NCBI RefSeq assembly: GCF_001647675.1 | Contig: NZ_CP015595.1 | Location: forward strand, 186,001-250,000 | Length of the DNA: 64,000 nucleotides | Source: Acinetobacter sp. NCu2D-2 | GTDB taxonomy: Bacteria; Pseudomonadota; Gammaproteobacteria; Pseudomonadales; Moraxellaceae | Direction of reading: 5' to 3' | Notes under the pieces: model-generated | The model's input: only the letters and a program-made list of their open reading frames with translations | The model's database searches: none | Told to the model about the DNA's origin: nothing | Shown here: in pieces, positions 33,391-42,942 of the stretch | How positions within the stretch are numbered: position 1 is the stretch's first letter | Layout of the letters: every line of letters starts with the position of its first letter | Translations under genes and position numbers: made by a program

Positions 33391-34059
33391 TTATTGTGCA
33401 GGTTGAACTTGAACAACGTGTTGAACAAAAATGCCAGGTGTGATGATATGTTCAGGATCAAGCTCACCTAATTCAACAATTTCTGCAACCTGTGCAATAG
33501 TAATATCAGCTGCCATCGCCATGATTGGACCAAAGTTACGTGCCGATTTGCGATAAATCAGATTGCCCCAGCGGTCACCTTTTGATGCTTTGATCAAAGC
33601 AAAGTCCGCTTTAATTGGATTTTCTAAAACGTAATCTTTACCTTCATAATTCAGAGTCGGTTTACCTTCAGCCAGCAATGTTCCAAAACCTGTTGGTGTG
33701 TAAATTGGACCTAAACCCATACCTGCAGCTTGTATGCGGCAGGCTAAATTCCCTTGCGGTACAAGCTCTAACTCAATTTTTCCAGCGCGGTACAGTTCAT
33801 CAAACACCCAAGAATCTGATTGGCGTGGGAAAGAACAAATAATTTTACGTACAGCACCAGTTTTAAGCAGCTTTGCTAAGCCATAATCGCCATTACCTGC
33901 ATTGTTATTGACGATGACCAAGTCTTTAATACCCAGTTCGATTAAGCCATCGATTAATTCAGCTGGCTGACCCGCGGTACCGAAACCGCCAATCATAATG
34001 GTCGAACCGTCCTTAATTTGGGAAAGCGCTGTTTGTAAGGATGCTGATTTATCAATCAT
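33391..34059 (-). CDS. catI: 3-oxoadipate CoA-transferase, alpha subunit
   Basis: About 222 residues. The alpha-subunit signature MIGGFGTAGQPAELIDGL is clear and the length is normal. It pairs with CatJ. The ATG at 34059 has GAGTGA ahead; another ATG 9 bases upstream is possible. It is the fourth gene of the operon, after catA. Confidence 0.92.
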   Translation of the reverse strand: MIDKSASLQTALSQIKDGSTIMIGGFGTAGQPAELIDGLIELGIKDLVIVNNNAGNGDYGLAKLLKTGAVRKIICSFPRQSDSWVFDELYRAGKIELELVPQGNLACRIQAAGMGLGPIYTPTGFGTLLAEGKPTLNYEGKDYVLENPIKADFALIKASKGDRWGNLIYRKSARNFGPIMAMAADITIAQVAEIVELGELDPEHIITPGIFVQHVVQVQPAQ

Positions 34060-34190
34060 AAAAATCACTCAAACTAATATTAATTTGTATTTAAACCATT
34101 ATTAATCAGTATCTTATAAATATTGATTAGTAATAATTCAATGAAGAAGGGAAAGAATGGATAGAGAGGGCTATCCATTCTTTGATCAAA

Positions 34191-35111
34191 TTAAGCGCTT
34201 ACGCGGCGACGCTCAATTTCTGTAGTCGGTGCTGATTCAGTTTCTTTCACAAGTTCAACGTTGAATTGGATAAACTTAAACGGTTTATCAACACCACGAC
34301 GTGCGATTTCTGCTTCATCAGTAACATCAACAGCAGTAGCAACTAAGCCATCACGTGTTGCAAATGCAAAGTCATCCCAAAGGTATTCATCACCTTCAAT
34401 ATTGAATTGAGTTGTTAATTTGCGATAACCAGGTGCAGATACAAAGTAATGTACATGTGAAGGACGATTACCATGACGACCAAGTTTATTCAGAACGAAC
34501 TGAGTCGTACCTTCAGGTGGGCAGCCGTAACCTACAGGCATTGTAGTCTGAGCGACATACTTACCATCCTGATTGGTAAAGATCGTACGGCGGAGGTTAA
34601 AGTCTGACTGTGACTTATCAAAGAAAGAATAATTTCCTAAGCTATTGGCATGCCAAACTTCAACTTTAGCACCTTCAATCACTTTGCCATCAGCATCGGT
34701 CACTGTGCCTTCGATAAATAAAGTATCAACCGTATCAGATTCTGAACCATCATCCATGCGTGCAAAACCGACAGATTCAGGTGCACCTGCTACATAAAGT
34801 GGACCCTCGATCGTACGTGGTGTACCACCGGTAATTCCCGCTTTTGCATCAGCTTCATCTGCACGAAGGTCTAGGAAATGTTCCAAGCCTAATCCAGCTG
34901 CAAGAAGTCCAAGTTCATTCGCTTGACCTGCATCAGTGAAATATTCAAGACCTTTCCAAACTTCTGATTGCGTGAGATCTAAATCTTCAATCGCTTTGAA
35001 CAGGTCTGAAACAAGACGAACAACTACCTGCTGAACGCGAGCATCGACAGGCCCACTTGCAGTATCTACGTTCATTTTTTTTACTAATGCATCGATTTCT
35101 TGATGATTCAT
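34191..35111 (-). CDS. catA: Catechol 1,2-dioxygenase
   Basis: 306 residues. An intradiol dioxygenase: the N-terminal helical dimer part (1-100) followed by the beta-sandwich with iron ligands in the segments PLYVAG, KVEVWHANSLGNYSFFD, and RPSHVHYFVSAPGYRKLTTQFN (two tyrosines and two histidines). It cuts catechol to cis,cis-muconate. Its place between catC and catI differs from ADP1, where catA is outside the catBCIJFD operon. Confidence 0.95.
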   Translation of the reverse strand: MNHQEIDALVKKMNVDTASGPVDARVQQVVVRLVSDLFKAIEDLDLTQSEVWKGLEYFTDAGQANELGLLAAGLGLEHFLDLRADEADAKAGITGGTPRTIEGPLYVAGAPESVGFARMDDGSESDTVDTLFIEGTVTDADGKVIEGAKVEVWHANSLGNYSFFDKSQSDFNLRRTIFTNQDGKYVAQTTMPVGYGCPPEGTTQFVLNKLGRHGNRPSHVHYFVSAPGYRKLTTQFNIEGDEYLWDDFAFATRDGLVATAVDVTDEAEIARRGVDKPFKFIQFNVELVKETESAPTTEIERRRVSA

Positions 35112-35225
35112 GTTACTTACTCCTTAAGTATTTTTTGTTGATTTGGTCAATATTTTTAAAAATTGACCTGGTCCTTGTTACCCAATATTTTTCGTGTTTA
35201 TAAATGTGAGATTCAATCGAATGAT

Positions 35226-35516
35226 TTAATGATCATCATCCCGGATTGAAGAAGGATGACGATTTAAAGCCATCACTTCAATTTTCATAAATGGATAGAG
35301 AGGTAATCCTTGTAAAAGATTATGTAATTCCTCATTACTTTCTACATCGAAAATGCTGATATTCGAATATTGTCCGGTAATACGCCAAATATGACGCCAT
35401 TTACCTTGACGCTGTAATTCCTGTGAATACGCTTTTTCGACAGCTTTAATCTCGTTAACTTGTGTCTCTGGTAAGTCTCGAGGAATATTGACATCCATTC
35501 GTACATGAAACAGCAT
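35226..35516 (-). CDS. catC: Muconolactone delta-isomerase
   Basis: 96 residues, the exact usual size. MLFHVRMDVNIPRDLPE at the start and WRHIWRITGQYSNISIFDV in the middle are typical. It moves the double bond of muconolactone to give the enol-lactone. The ATG at 35516 is chosen over an upstream one because MLFHV is the conserved start. Confidence 0.95.
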   Translation of the reverse strand: MLFHVRMDVNIPRDLPETQVNEIKAVEKAYSQELQRQGKWRHIWRITGQYSNISIFDVESNEELHNLLQGLPLYPFMKIEVMALNRHPSSIRDDDH

Positions 35517-35545
35517 GGCTTCACTCCTTAATAGCAATTTTGAAA

Positions 35546-36655
35546 TTATTTTCGTCGAAGCTGATCTAATTTATTTTCATCGATTTCAATACCCAGCCCA
35601 TTTCCTTGCGGTAGGTGCAACTCAAAGTTCTCGTATTGAAGCGGTGTTTTTAAAATCTCTTGAGTTAAAAGCAGAGGTCCAAATAGTTCAGTTCCGTAAG
35701 CTAAATTTTTAAATGTTGAGAATAGATGCGCAGAAGCAATTGTGCCGACTGAACCTTCAAGCATCGTGCCACCATACAAGTCAATTCCTGCAAGATGAGC
35801 AACTGTAGCAACATCACGACCTTCTAAAAGACCACCTGATTGCGCAACTTTGACAGCAAACACGGATGCAGCATTCGTCTTAGCCAGTCGATATGCTGAA
35901 GAAGGTCCCATCAGGGATTCATCTGCCATAATCGCAATATCAAATCGGCGGGTTAATCGTTCCATTGCATCAATATTGTCAATGGCACAAGGTTGTTCAA
36001 TAAGGTCTACACCACCATCTTGAAGCAATTGAATGCCTTTAATGGCTTCAAGTTCAGACCATGCTCGATTGACATCAACACGTATTGAAACCTCTGGACC
36101 TAGTGCTTTCTTAATCGCTAAAACATGTTCTACATCTGCTTCAACTGGGCGTGAACCAATTTTCAGTTTAAAGAAATTATGGCGTTTAGCAGCAAGCATT
36201 TTCTGCGCTTCAGCGATATCTTTGTCTGTGTCACCTGATGCCAGTACCCATAGAACTGGGACACTATCACGTAGACGTCCACCAAGTAATTCAGATAACG
36301 GTAAACCTAAACGCTGTGCTTGAATATCAAGTAATGCAGTCTGAATTGCACATTTTGCAAAGCGGTTACCATTGATATTTTTTTGAATAATTTGCAATGT
36401 CTGTGCAACATTCAAATGTGATAAAGTCTTCAACAGAGGTGCGAAATAAGTATCAACGTTAACTTTAATGCTTTCTGGGCTTTCTTCACCGTAGCCTAGA
36501 CCGCCAATCGTCGTTGCTTCACCCCAACCTACAAATCCATCATCAGTCTCAATTTTTATTAAGACCAGTGTTTGGGTTTGCATCGTTGCAACGGCCATCT
36601 TGTGAGGGCGAATCGTTGGTATTTCAGCGAGTATCGTTTCTATGTTCTTGTACAT
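35546..36655 (-). CDS. catB: Muconate cycloisomerase
   Basis: 369 residues. An enolase-superfamily enzyme: the KLKIGS lysine (near 165), metal acids D194, E220-type and D245-type in the strands VDVNRAW, DLIEQPC and IMADESL, and the second lysine in AVKVAQSGG. It closes cis,cis-muconate to muconolactone. It is the first gene of the operon and divergent from the LysR regulator gene across a 113-bp region that carries binding sites. Confidence 0.94.
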   Translation of the reverse strand: MYKNIETILAEIPTIRPHKMAVATMQTQTLVLIKIETDDGFVGWGEATTIGGLGYGEESPESIKVNVDTYFAPLLKTLSHLNVAQTLQIIQKNINGNRFAKCAIQTALLDIQAQRLGLPLSELLGGRLRDSVPVLWVLASGDTDKDIAEAQKMLAAKRHNFFKLKIGSRPVEADVEHVLAIKKALGPEVSIRVDVNRAWSELEAIKGIQLLQDGGVDLIEQPCAIDNIDAMERLTRRFDIAIMADESLMGPSSAYRLAKTNAASVFAVKVAQSGGLLEGRDVATVAHLAGIDLYGGTMLEGSVGTIASAHLFSTFKNLAYGTELFGPLLLTQEILKTPLQYENFELHLPQGNGLGIEIDENKLDQLRRK

Positions 36656-36726
36656 ATAGCGTTATAATCCATATATTGCTGTAAATACCTTAATTGATAT
36701 TTTTCTTTTTAAATAGAAATGAATTA

Positions 36727-36751
36727 GTATTTTAAAATACTTAAAAGGTAT
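36727..36751. promoter_or_regulatory. CatM/BenM-type binding site ahead of catB
   Basis: ATAC-N7-GTAT at 36737-36751 is the exact CatM/BenM site form. The overlapping palindrome GTATTTTAAAATAC at 36727-36740 adds a second half-site arrangement. A weaker ATAC half is at 36685. The sites sit between the divergent genes, as expected for muconate-responsive control. Confidence 0.7.
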
Positions 36752-36768
36752 ATTAGTAGGAATTTTCA

Positions 36769-37665
36769 ATGGAATTGAGAAGTTTAAAATACTTTGTTGC
36801 GGTAGTAGAGGAAAAAAGTATTACCAAGGCAGCAGCACGATTATGTATTGCGCAGCCGCCTTTAACACGACAAATTAAGAATCTAGAAGATGAGCTTGGC
36901 GTGACCTTATTTGAAAGAGGTACGCGTCCCATCAAGACCAGTGAAGTGGGTGAGTATTTCTATCAATATGCCGTACAGATCCTGACACTGACTGCTCATG
37001 CAAAGACCATGGTTGGCCGATATAAAATTAAAAATACGGCCATTCGGATTGGCTATGTCGGTTCACTTTTCTATTGGAAACTTCCTGAAATTATCGATCA
37101 TTTAAGAAAAAATATTAGTGGTATTAAAATTGAACTGGTTGAATGTGGCACTAGGGACCAAGTTGAAGCTTTAAAAATTGGTAAAATTGATATGGGGTTT
37201 GGACGACTGGGTATTAGTGATCCGTCTATACGCCGCACTATCTTAGAAAGAGAAAAATTATTACTTGCTGTGCATAGAGACCATCCGCTTACAAAATATC
37301 AGAAAGAGGGGATTTATCTATCACAAGTACTCAATGAAATTATTTATATATATCCAAATGCACCTAAGCCCAGTTTCTCAACTTTTATTCAAGGACTATT
37401 TTCTGAATTGGATTTAATTCCACAGAATCTTAAGGAAGTGCGGGAAATTCATATGGCACTCGGGTTAGTGTCATCTGGGGAAGGAATTTGTATTATTCCG
37501 GCAAGTGCAAGTGCAATCGGTATGCGTAATTTGCAATATATTTCGATCTTGGACAATGAAGCTTATAGTCCAATTTCGATTGCATACAGAAGTATTGATG
37601 ACAATGCTTATATTTCACAAATTTTGGATTTTATGAATCAATTACCTGATGCAAATAGACTTTAA
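36769..37665 (+). CDS. catM: LysR-type regulator of catechol genes
   Basis: 298 residues. The N-terminal winged helix (MELRSLKYFVAVVEEKSITKAAARLCIAQPPLTRQI) matches CatM/BenM, and the C-terminal effector domain has the usual two lobes. CatM activates the cat operon with muconate. It is divergent from catB with ATAC-N7-GTAT sites between. Whether it is CatM or BenM cannot be fully told; the position favours CatM. Confidence 0.9.
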   Translation: MELRSLKYFVAVVEEKSITKAAARLCIAQPPLTRQIKNLEDELGVTLFERGTRPIKTSEVGEYFYQYAVQILTLTAHAKTMVGRYKIKNTAIRIGYVGSLFYWKLPEIIDHLRKNISGIKIELVECGTRDQVEALKIGKIDMGFGRLGISDPSIRRTILEREKLLLAVHRDHPLTKYQKEGIYLSQVLNEIIYIYPNAPKPSFSTFIQGLFSELDLIPQNLKEVREIHMALGLVSSGEGICIIPASASAIGMRNLQYISILDNEAYSPISIAYRSIDDNAYISQILDFMNQLPDANRL

Positions 37666-37745
37666 AATTATTTTTATATTTAAATTATTATTTTTAATTG
37701 CCTGAGCAAAGCTGCTCAAGCAATTTTTCATCGTATAGGAAACGA

Positions 37746-38213
37746 TTAACGAGTCGGCATTAGGTCGAAGATTTTTTTCAACTGTGTATTAAGTTCTAAA
37801 AGTTCTTCTTCTTCAAAAGAATTTAAAATACCGGCCAATGTCACTTTATTGATTTGGTTAATTTGTTCGACCAAATCGTAGCCCTTATCGGTTAATTTCA
37901 CCATCGAAATACGCTCATCGAAAGGCGATGAGAAGATTGTCACAATGTCTTCATCGACTAAACGATAAATGGCTTTAGTTGCTGTAGTCAGTTTAATCGT
38001 TGAAAGATTTGAAATTTCAGTAATATTAGCTTCGCTAAGCGCATTTAAGCTGAGAATGATTTTTCTCTTTGTGTTGTCTAATCCGATCTTTTTTAAAGAT
38101 TTATCAATAAGTTGGGAATATTTACCATTGACCTGAGAGATCCAAAAGAAAGGGAACTTCTCTAGGCTTTTGGGGTCCTTATTGGGTAAGAAACTCTCAA
38201 AATCTTTTAGCAT
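37746..38213 (-). CDS. iacR: MarR-family repressor of the iac operon
   Basis: 155 residues with the MarR winged helix in the middle (ITEISNLSTIKLTTATKAIYRLVDEDIVT, then FDERISMVKLTDKGYDL). In iac clusters of Acinetobacter and Pseudomonas a MarR protein gene divergent from iacH/iacA represses until an indole-acetate compound is present. It is divergent from iacH, and a perfect 16-bp palindrome lies between. Confidence 0.85.
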   Translation of the reverse strand: MLKDFESFLPNKDPKSLEKFPFFWISQVNGKYSQLIDKSLKKIGLDNTKRKIILSLNALSEANITEISNLSTIKLTTATKAIYRLVDEDIVTIFSSPFDERISMVKLTDKGYDLVEQINQINKVTLAGILNSFEEEELLELNTQLKKIFDLMPTR

Positions 38214-38256
38214 AATCGTGCACTAACAATTTGAATTAAATCTAATTATACAAGTA

Positions 38257-38272
38257 TACGTAATATTACGTA
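38257..38272. promoter_or_regulatory. Candidate IacR operator
   Basis: TACGTAATATTACGTA is a perfect 16-bp palindrome between the divergent iacR and iacH genes, the size and position expected for a MarR dimer. It overlaps the likely iacR promoter and lies about 20 bases before the iacH -35. Confidence 0.7.
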
Positions 38273-38292
38273 GAAATAAATAACTTATTTAC

Positions 38293-38321
38293 TTGACAAT
38301 TACATTGAATTTTCAGATATT
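38293..38321 (+). promoter_or_regulatory. Sigma-70 type promoter of the iac operon
   Basis: TTGACA (38293-38298), a 17-base spacer and GATATT (38316-38321). The start would be near 38328, about 28 bases before the iacH TTG. Confidence 0.55.
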
Positions 38322-38355
38322 CAAATGAACAGGTAAAATTACATGGAAAAGTGAA

Positions 38356-39489
38356 TTGAATAGTGTATATAAAACGATACTAATCGGTTCAGGCCGAAAT
38401 CGTGTAGTCATTAAAGATTCTATTGATATTGAGGGGTTACAAACAACTTTGGGGAGTTGTTCGTTACTTGATGTGGCACCAGCTACTGAAAATGCAGAAG
38501 TGATAACACATCTACTTCAACATGATTGTCAAATTGTGGGTAAAGCGGTCATGCATGAACTTGCCTACGGAATCACAGGAATCAATCAGCATTTCGGAAC
38601 ACCGACTAACCCTAAATATCCGGAGCTTATTCCAGGTGGATCATCAAGTGGTTCTGCAACAGCAGTCGCTGAGAATATAGCTGATTTTAGTTTAGGAACA
38701 GATACCGGTGGATCGGTTCGTATGCCTGCTGCTTGTTGTGGTGTATTTGGGCTAAAACCAAGTTTTGGGCGTGTAAGTCGCATCGGTGTACATCCTCGAG
38801 ATACTTCACTGGATTGCGTGGGTCCGTTTGCTAACTCTGTTGAAAAAATTGAGTTGGCGATGCAGTGCATTGATCCGAGTTTTACGCCTGTAAGTACACC
38901 TGATCATGGACCTCGCTTAGCGATGCTAAATGTTGATGCTGAAGCAGTTGTTATATCGACGTTGGAAGCAATCTTACAAGATGCAGAAATTCAATATGAA
39001 GTCGTTGATGCACCTTCGCTTAAAGACGCTTTCGATGCAGGGATGCATGTTATTAATTATGAAACATGGCAAGCCTTTGGTCATTTAACCGAGACAGGAA
39101 AAATTGCGGATGATGTTCAACAGCGTCTGCTCAAAGCATCACAGACAACTTCAGATCAAGTGGAAAAAGCCAATCTGGTTCGTGAAAAATTTCGAAAAGA
39201 GATTGATGACCTGCTTAATCAATTTGATGCCATTTGCTTACCGACATTACCTCAAATTCCACCGAAAGTGGTTGATGCTGCCAATACCGTTGCATTCTTG
39301 AATTTAACGGCATTGGTTCGCCCATTTAATTTATCTGGTCATCCTGCAATCACCATTCCATATGAAACAGCGCAGGGGTTACCTGTGGGATTGCAATTAG
39401 TGACGAAACACAACGCAGATGAACAACTCTGTGCAATTGCAAAATATATATCAGATGCGACTAAATCCGCACAAGGAGCTAGATCATGA
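38356..39489 (+). CDS. iacH: Amidase-signature protein of the iac cluster
   Basis: 377 residues. The amidase signature PGGSSSGSATAVAENIADFSLGTDTGGSVRMPAACCG is present with its Ser residues and the upstream lysine (VGKAVMHELAYG). IacH occupies the first position of iac operons; its exact reaction is unclear and it is not essential for all strains. It starts with TTG at 38356; no ATG is found nearby in frame. It overlaps iacA by 4 bases. Confidence 0.85.
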   Translation: MNSVYKTILIGSGRNRVVIKDSIDIEGLQTTLGSCSLLDVAPATENAEVITHLLQHDCQIVGKAVMHELAYGITGINQHFGTPTNPKYPELIPGGSSSGSATAVAENIADFSLGTDTGGSVRMPAACCGVFGLKPSFGRVSRIGVHPRDTSLDCVGPFANSVEKIELAMQCIDPSFTPVSTPDHGPRLAMLNVDAEAVVISTLEAILQDAEIQYEVVDAPSLKDAFDAGMHVINYETWQAFGHLTETGKIADDVQQRLLKASQTTSDQVEKANLVREKFRKEIDDLLNQFDAICLPTLPQIPPKVVDAANTVAFLNLTALVRPFNLSGHPAITIPYETAQGLPVGLQLVTKHNADEQLCAIAKYISDATKSAQGARS

Positions 39490-40646
39490 ACTCTTTAGCT
39501 GTCAAAAAACCAAAAATAGAAACGACTGATATGACAGCGTTATGTCAGGAGATTAAAACTCGTGCATGTACTGGAGAGTTTGATAATCAAGGCTTTGTTT
39601 CTCAAGATATTATTGAAAAATTGAGAGCAGCTGGAATTTATCGTGCACTGGTCCCAGCACGTTTTGGTGGCGATGAATGTTCTCCAAAACAGTTCTGTGA
39701 ATGTATCGAACGTTTATCGATGGCAGATGGATCAGTAGGTTGGGTCGCAAGTTTTGGTATGAGTCCAGCATATTTAGGCTGTTTACCAGAATCAACCTTA
39801 GAAAAAATTTATGAAAATGGACCAGATATCGTTTTTGCAGCGGGCATATTTCCACCGCAACCTGCAGAAGTGACAGAACAAGGTTTTAAAGTCAAAGGTC
39901 GTTGGAAGTTTTCAAGTGGCTGTTTAGGTGCAGACATTATTGGGGTTGGTATCGCACCCAAAAAAATCAATGAGGCATCTGGATTACCACGTATTGCTGT
40001 TATGCCTTCAAACCAATTGAAAATTGAAATGACTTGGGACACTGTCGGTTTAAAGGGTACAGGTAGTCATGATCTTATTGTTGACAATGTTGAAGTAAGC
40101 GAAGACTGGACATTTGTCCGAGGTGTGGCTTCATCTTTGCCTGAGCCTTTTTTTAAATATCCTTCTCTATCGTTCGCAACACAAGTCCTTACTGTTGTAG
40201 GCATTGGTGTTGCTGCAGCAGCTCTTGAGGAATTTAAGCTTTTAGCACCTGGTAAAGCATCTATTACTGGTGGTTCTGAAATTGCCAATCGTCCCGTCAC
40301 TCAGTATGAATTCGCACAAGCTGAAGCTGAGTTTCAAGCTGCCCGTTCTTGGTTCTACCAAACTATGGACAGTGCATGGGCAACCATCTTGAATGGTGAA
40401 AAACCAAGTCCTGAACAAGTAAGTAATATGCGTCTTGCATGTACGCATGCTGCTCGGACCAGTGCAGAAGTTGCTCGAAAAATGCAGATGCTTGCCGGCA
40501 TGACCGCGATTTATACAAACAACCCATTTAGTCGATATGTTAACGACGCCAATGTCGTGACACAGCATGCATTTATGGGGGATGCAACGTTATTAAATGC
40601 AGGTGCGATGAGCTTTGGTCTACCACCTACACCTGGTTATCTGTAA
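39486..40646 (+). CDS. iacA: Indole-3-acetate hydroxylase, acyl-CoA-dehydrogenase-like flavin monooxygenase
   Basis: 386 residues. The acyl-CoA dehydrogenase fold of group D flavin monooxygenases: FSSGCLGADIIGVG substrate/flavin loop, DTVGLKGTGSHDLIVDNVEV strand and the C-terminal helices with HAFMGDATLLNAGAMSFG. It hydroxylates indole-3-acetate with reduced flavin supplied by IacG. The ATG overlaps the iacH stop. It is the first committed enzyme of the route. Confidence 0.9.
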   Translation: MNSLAVKKPKIETTDMTALCQEIKTRACTGEFDNQGFVSQDIIEKLRAAGIYRALVPARFGGDECSPKQFCECIERLSMADGSVGWVASFGMSPAYLGCLPESTLEKIYENGPDIVFAAGIFPPQPAEVTEQGFKVKGRWKFSSGCLGADIIGVGIAPKKINEASGLPRIAVMPSNQLKIEMTWDTVGLKGTGSHDLIVDNVEVSEDWTFVRGVASSLPEPFFKYPSLSFATQVLTVVGIGVAAAALEEFKLLAPGKASITGGSEIANRPVTQYEFAQAEAEFQAARSWFYQTMDSAWATILNGEKPSPEQVSNMRLACTHAARTSAEVARKMQMLAGMTAIYTNNPFSRYVNDANVVTQHAFMGDATLLNAGAMSFGLPPTPGYL

Positions 40647-40694
40647 TTCAACACACTCAATCAAATTTAAAATGAACTAAAAAGGAAAAATCTC

Positions 40695-41054
40695 ATGGAA
40701 AAAAAATCACCTTTACGCGTTTTGTTCTGCATGGGTATTAATCAAAACTTTTTCGATGCAGTACCAGAAGAAGCGAAAGCAGTATGGGCTGCATTTGGGG
40801 AAATGTGGAATGGTATCCATGATTTACCAGGTGTGCACGTTTACGGCAACCTTGACGATGACCAAAGTATGGTAGGACCTAGTACAGGATTCCCTTGGAC
40901 AACGTATTTACTTGCAGATGTTCCAGATATTGAGACTGTACATGCTGCTTGCAATTTGATGCGTACCACAGTTGTCGGTGAAGGACCTTATAAACTTTGG
41001 AAATACTGCAAAATCGAAGCACGCGTGGGTCGTGAATTGATCATTCAACGTTAA
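40695..41054 (+). CDS. iacB: IacB, small protein of indole-acetate breakdown
   Basis: 119 residues with an Hsp/YciI-like look (FCMGINQNFFDAVPEEAKAVWAAFGEMWNGI). It is always next to iacA in iac clusters, and its function is not settled; it is thought to help the second hydroxylation step. AAAGGA lies before the start. No cofactor motif is seen. Confidence 0.82.
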   Translation: MEKKSPLRVLFCMGINQNFFDAVPEEAKAVWAAFGEMWNGIHDLPGVHVYGNLDDDQSMVGPSTGFPWTTYLLADVPDIETVHAACNLMRTTVVGEGPYKLWKYCKIEARVGRELIIQR

Positions 41055-41080
41055 GTTCAAGCTGTTTGAAGGTGAATAGA

Positions 41081-41641
41081 ATGGATGTCAGTAAGCAAGA
41101 ACTCACACAGTTAATTCAACGTTTAGAAGAACTTGAAGCTGTGAATGCAATTCGAAATTGTATAAATCGCTATATGGAGATTTGTGACCATTTAGACGCA
41201 AATACCAATCTTGATGAACTGATGTCGCTTTTTGATGCTGACAGTATCTGGGAAGGAATTGGCGAGAAATATAGTCAAAGTTTTGGGCGTTATACAACAT
41301 GGCAATCGATTTACGACATGTTTAAAAGCTATACGCAAAAAAAATCACACTTTGTCATGAATGCCCATTTTGTGAGTTCTGAACAGATCTATGTTGAAGG
41401 CTCAACTGCTAAGGGGAGTTGGTTGATGCTTCAGACGTCAACGTTCCAGCATCAGCAAAGCCATCTTACTGCTGCCAAATTGACTATTGATTTCTGTAAA
41501 GATGCCAATGGTCAATGGAAGATCAAACACTTTCAAACAGAAAATATTTTTAGTCGTCCCGTAGATTACTGGAACAGCACTGCTGAATTGCCTGTACCTG
41601 AAGCCAAAAGTGCAGAAGTAAACGCTCAGGACGCAAAGTAA
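41081..41641 (+). CDS. iacI: IacI, SnoaL-like protein of the iac cluster
   Basis: About 186 residues. The cone fold of SnoaL/ring-dioxygenase-beta type is suggested by INRYMEICDHLDA and SLFDADSIWEGIGEKY. Its role in the iac pathway is not well known. The ATG at 41081 is preferred because AAGG lies at the right distance; a TTG at 41066 would also be in frame. Confidence 0.82.
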   Translation: MDVSKQELTQLIQRLEELEAVNAIRNCINRYMEICDHLDANTNLDELMSLFDADSIWEGIGEKYSQSFGRYTTWQSIYDMFKSYTQKKSHFVMNAHFVSSEQIYVEGSTAKGSWLMLQTSTFQHQQSHLTAAKLTIDFCKDANGQWKIKHFQTENIFSRPVDYWNSTAELPVPEAKSAEVNAQDAK

Positions 41642-41654
41642 ATAGGAAATAGAT

Positions 41655-42932
41655 ATGAATAGCCTGATTCCAACACAAAATATCGAAATTGATTACAACG
41701 AACTTGTTCAAAGTGACCGTGTACATACGTCACTGTATAAAGATCCAGCCATTTTTGAAGAAGAAATGGAAAAAATCTTTTACAACACTTGGGTATGGGT
41801 TGCACATGCCAGTGAACTTCCTGAAGCAGGAAGCTATAAAACGATTAATGTAGGTTTACAGCCTGTTGTCGTTGTACGTGACCGTAAGAAAAAAGTTCAT
41901 GTACTTTTAAACCGTTGCCGTCACCGTGCCGCGACAGTATGTGAACATAAAAAAGGTAAAACCAATAGTTTCGTTTGTCCTTATCATGGTTGGAGCTATG
42001 CATTAGATGGCACATTACGTGGCGTACCATCTCCGGAAAGTTATGGCGAATGCTTAGACAAATCTGAACTCCCTATGGTGAGTTTACGTGTCGAAGAATA
42101 TAACGGCATGATCTTCGCTACATTTAAACAAGACATTGAGCCGCTTGTAGATTTCCTTGGTCCTGCTAAAAAGTGGATTGATCTGTTCATGAAACAGGGT
42201 GCAGGCTACCCAGTCAAAGTCTTGGGCGAACATCGCTTTACCTTCCCTGGTAACTGGAAGATTCAGTTAGAAAATACAACGGATGCTTACCATTTCCCAT
42301 TGGTACACAAATCATTCCTGAGCTCTGTTGACGAAAAAACTGAAGAACTTTTCAACTTCGAAAATCAGCCTGGTTATGTTGAAGATCTTGGAAATGGTCA
42401 CAGTGTCATGGTCATGATTCCTGAACTGATTGATCTCGAAGAAGAACTAATGGAACGCCCAATTCAAGAGCGTTTCGAAGAGCTGGCACAAGCACTTCGT
42501 GATGAAGGACATGAAGAACTTGAAGTACGACGTATCTGCCGAGCTGTAGGTGGTACGGGCTTCAACCTGAACATCTTCCCGAATATCGCATGTTCAATGG
42601 CATTTTTCCGTGTTATGCAGCCTTTAGCAGTCGATAAAACTGAAATTCATCACTCTGTTATTACGATGGATGGTGGACCTCAAATTGCCAACCAATATCG
42701 CTTACGTCTACACGAACACTTCCAAGGACCGTTTGGCTTTGGTACGCCAGATGATGCCGAGGCTTGGGAACGCGTACAAAAAGGCTCAAATGCAGGCAAT
42801 GATCTTTGGATCATGCTACATCGCGGATTACCCGGTGAAGTTAAAACTGAAGATGGTCTGAAAAGTGATGTAAGTGCTGAAACAGGTATGCGCGCTGCTT
42901 ATCAGCAGTGGAAAAAGATTATGACGGCTTAA
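41655..42932 (+). CDS. iacC: Rieske aromatic-ring dioxygenase, alpha subunit
   Basis: 425 residues. The Rieske cluster ligands are C and H in CRHRAATVCEH and C and H in CPYHGWSY. The mononuclear iron site is in the NTTDAYHFPLVHKSF region (His, His and a later Asp). With IacD it acts late in the route to catechol. The full-length alpha subunit lies 10 bases before iacD. Confidence 0.92.
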   Translation: MNSLIPTQNIEIDYNELVQSDRVHTSLYKDPAIFEEEMEKIFYNTWVWVAHASELPEAGSYKTINVGLQPVVVVRDRKKKVHVLLNRCRHRAATVCEHKKGKTNSFVCPYHGWSYALDGTLRGVPSPESYGECLDKSELPMVSLRVEEYNGMIFATFKQDIEPLVDFLGPAKKWIDLFMKQGAGYPVKVLGEHRFTFPGNWKIQLENTTDAYHFPLVHKSFLSSVDEKTEELFNFENQPGYVEDLGNGHSVMVMIPELIDLEEELMERPIQERFEELAQALRDEGHEELEVRRICRAVGGTGFNLNIFPNIACSMAFFRVMQPLAVDKTEIHHSVITMDGGPQIANQYRLRLHEHFQGPFGFGTPDDAEAWERVQKGSNAGNDLWIMLHRGLPGEVKTEDGLKSDVSAETGMRAAYQQWKKIMTA

Positions 42933-42942
42933 GGGGAATGCA

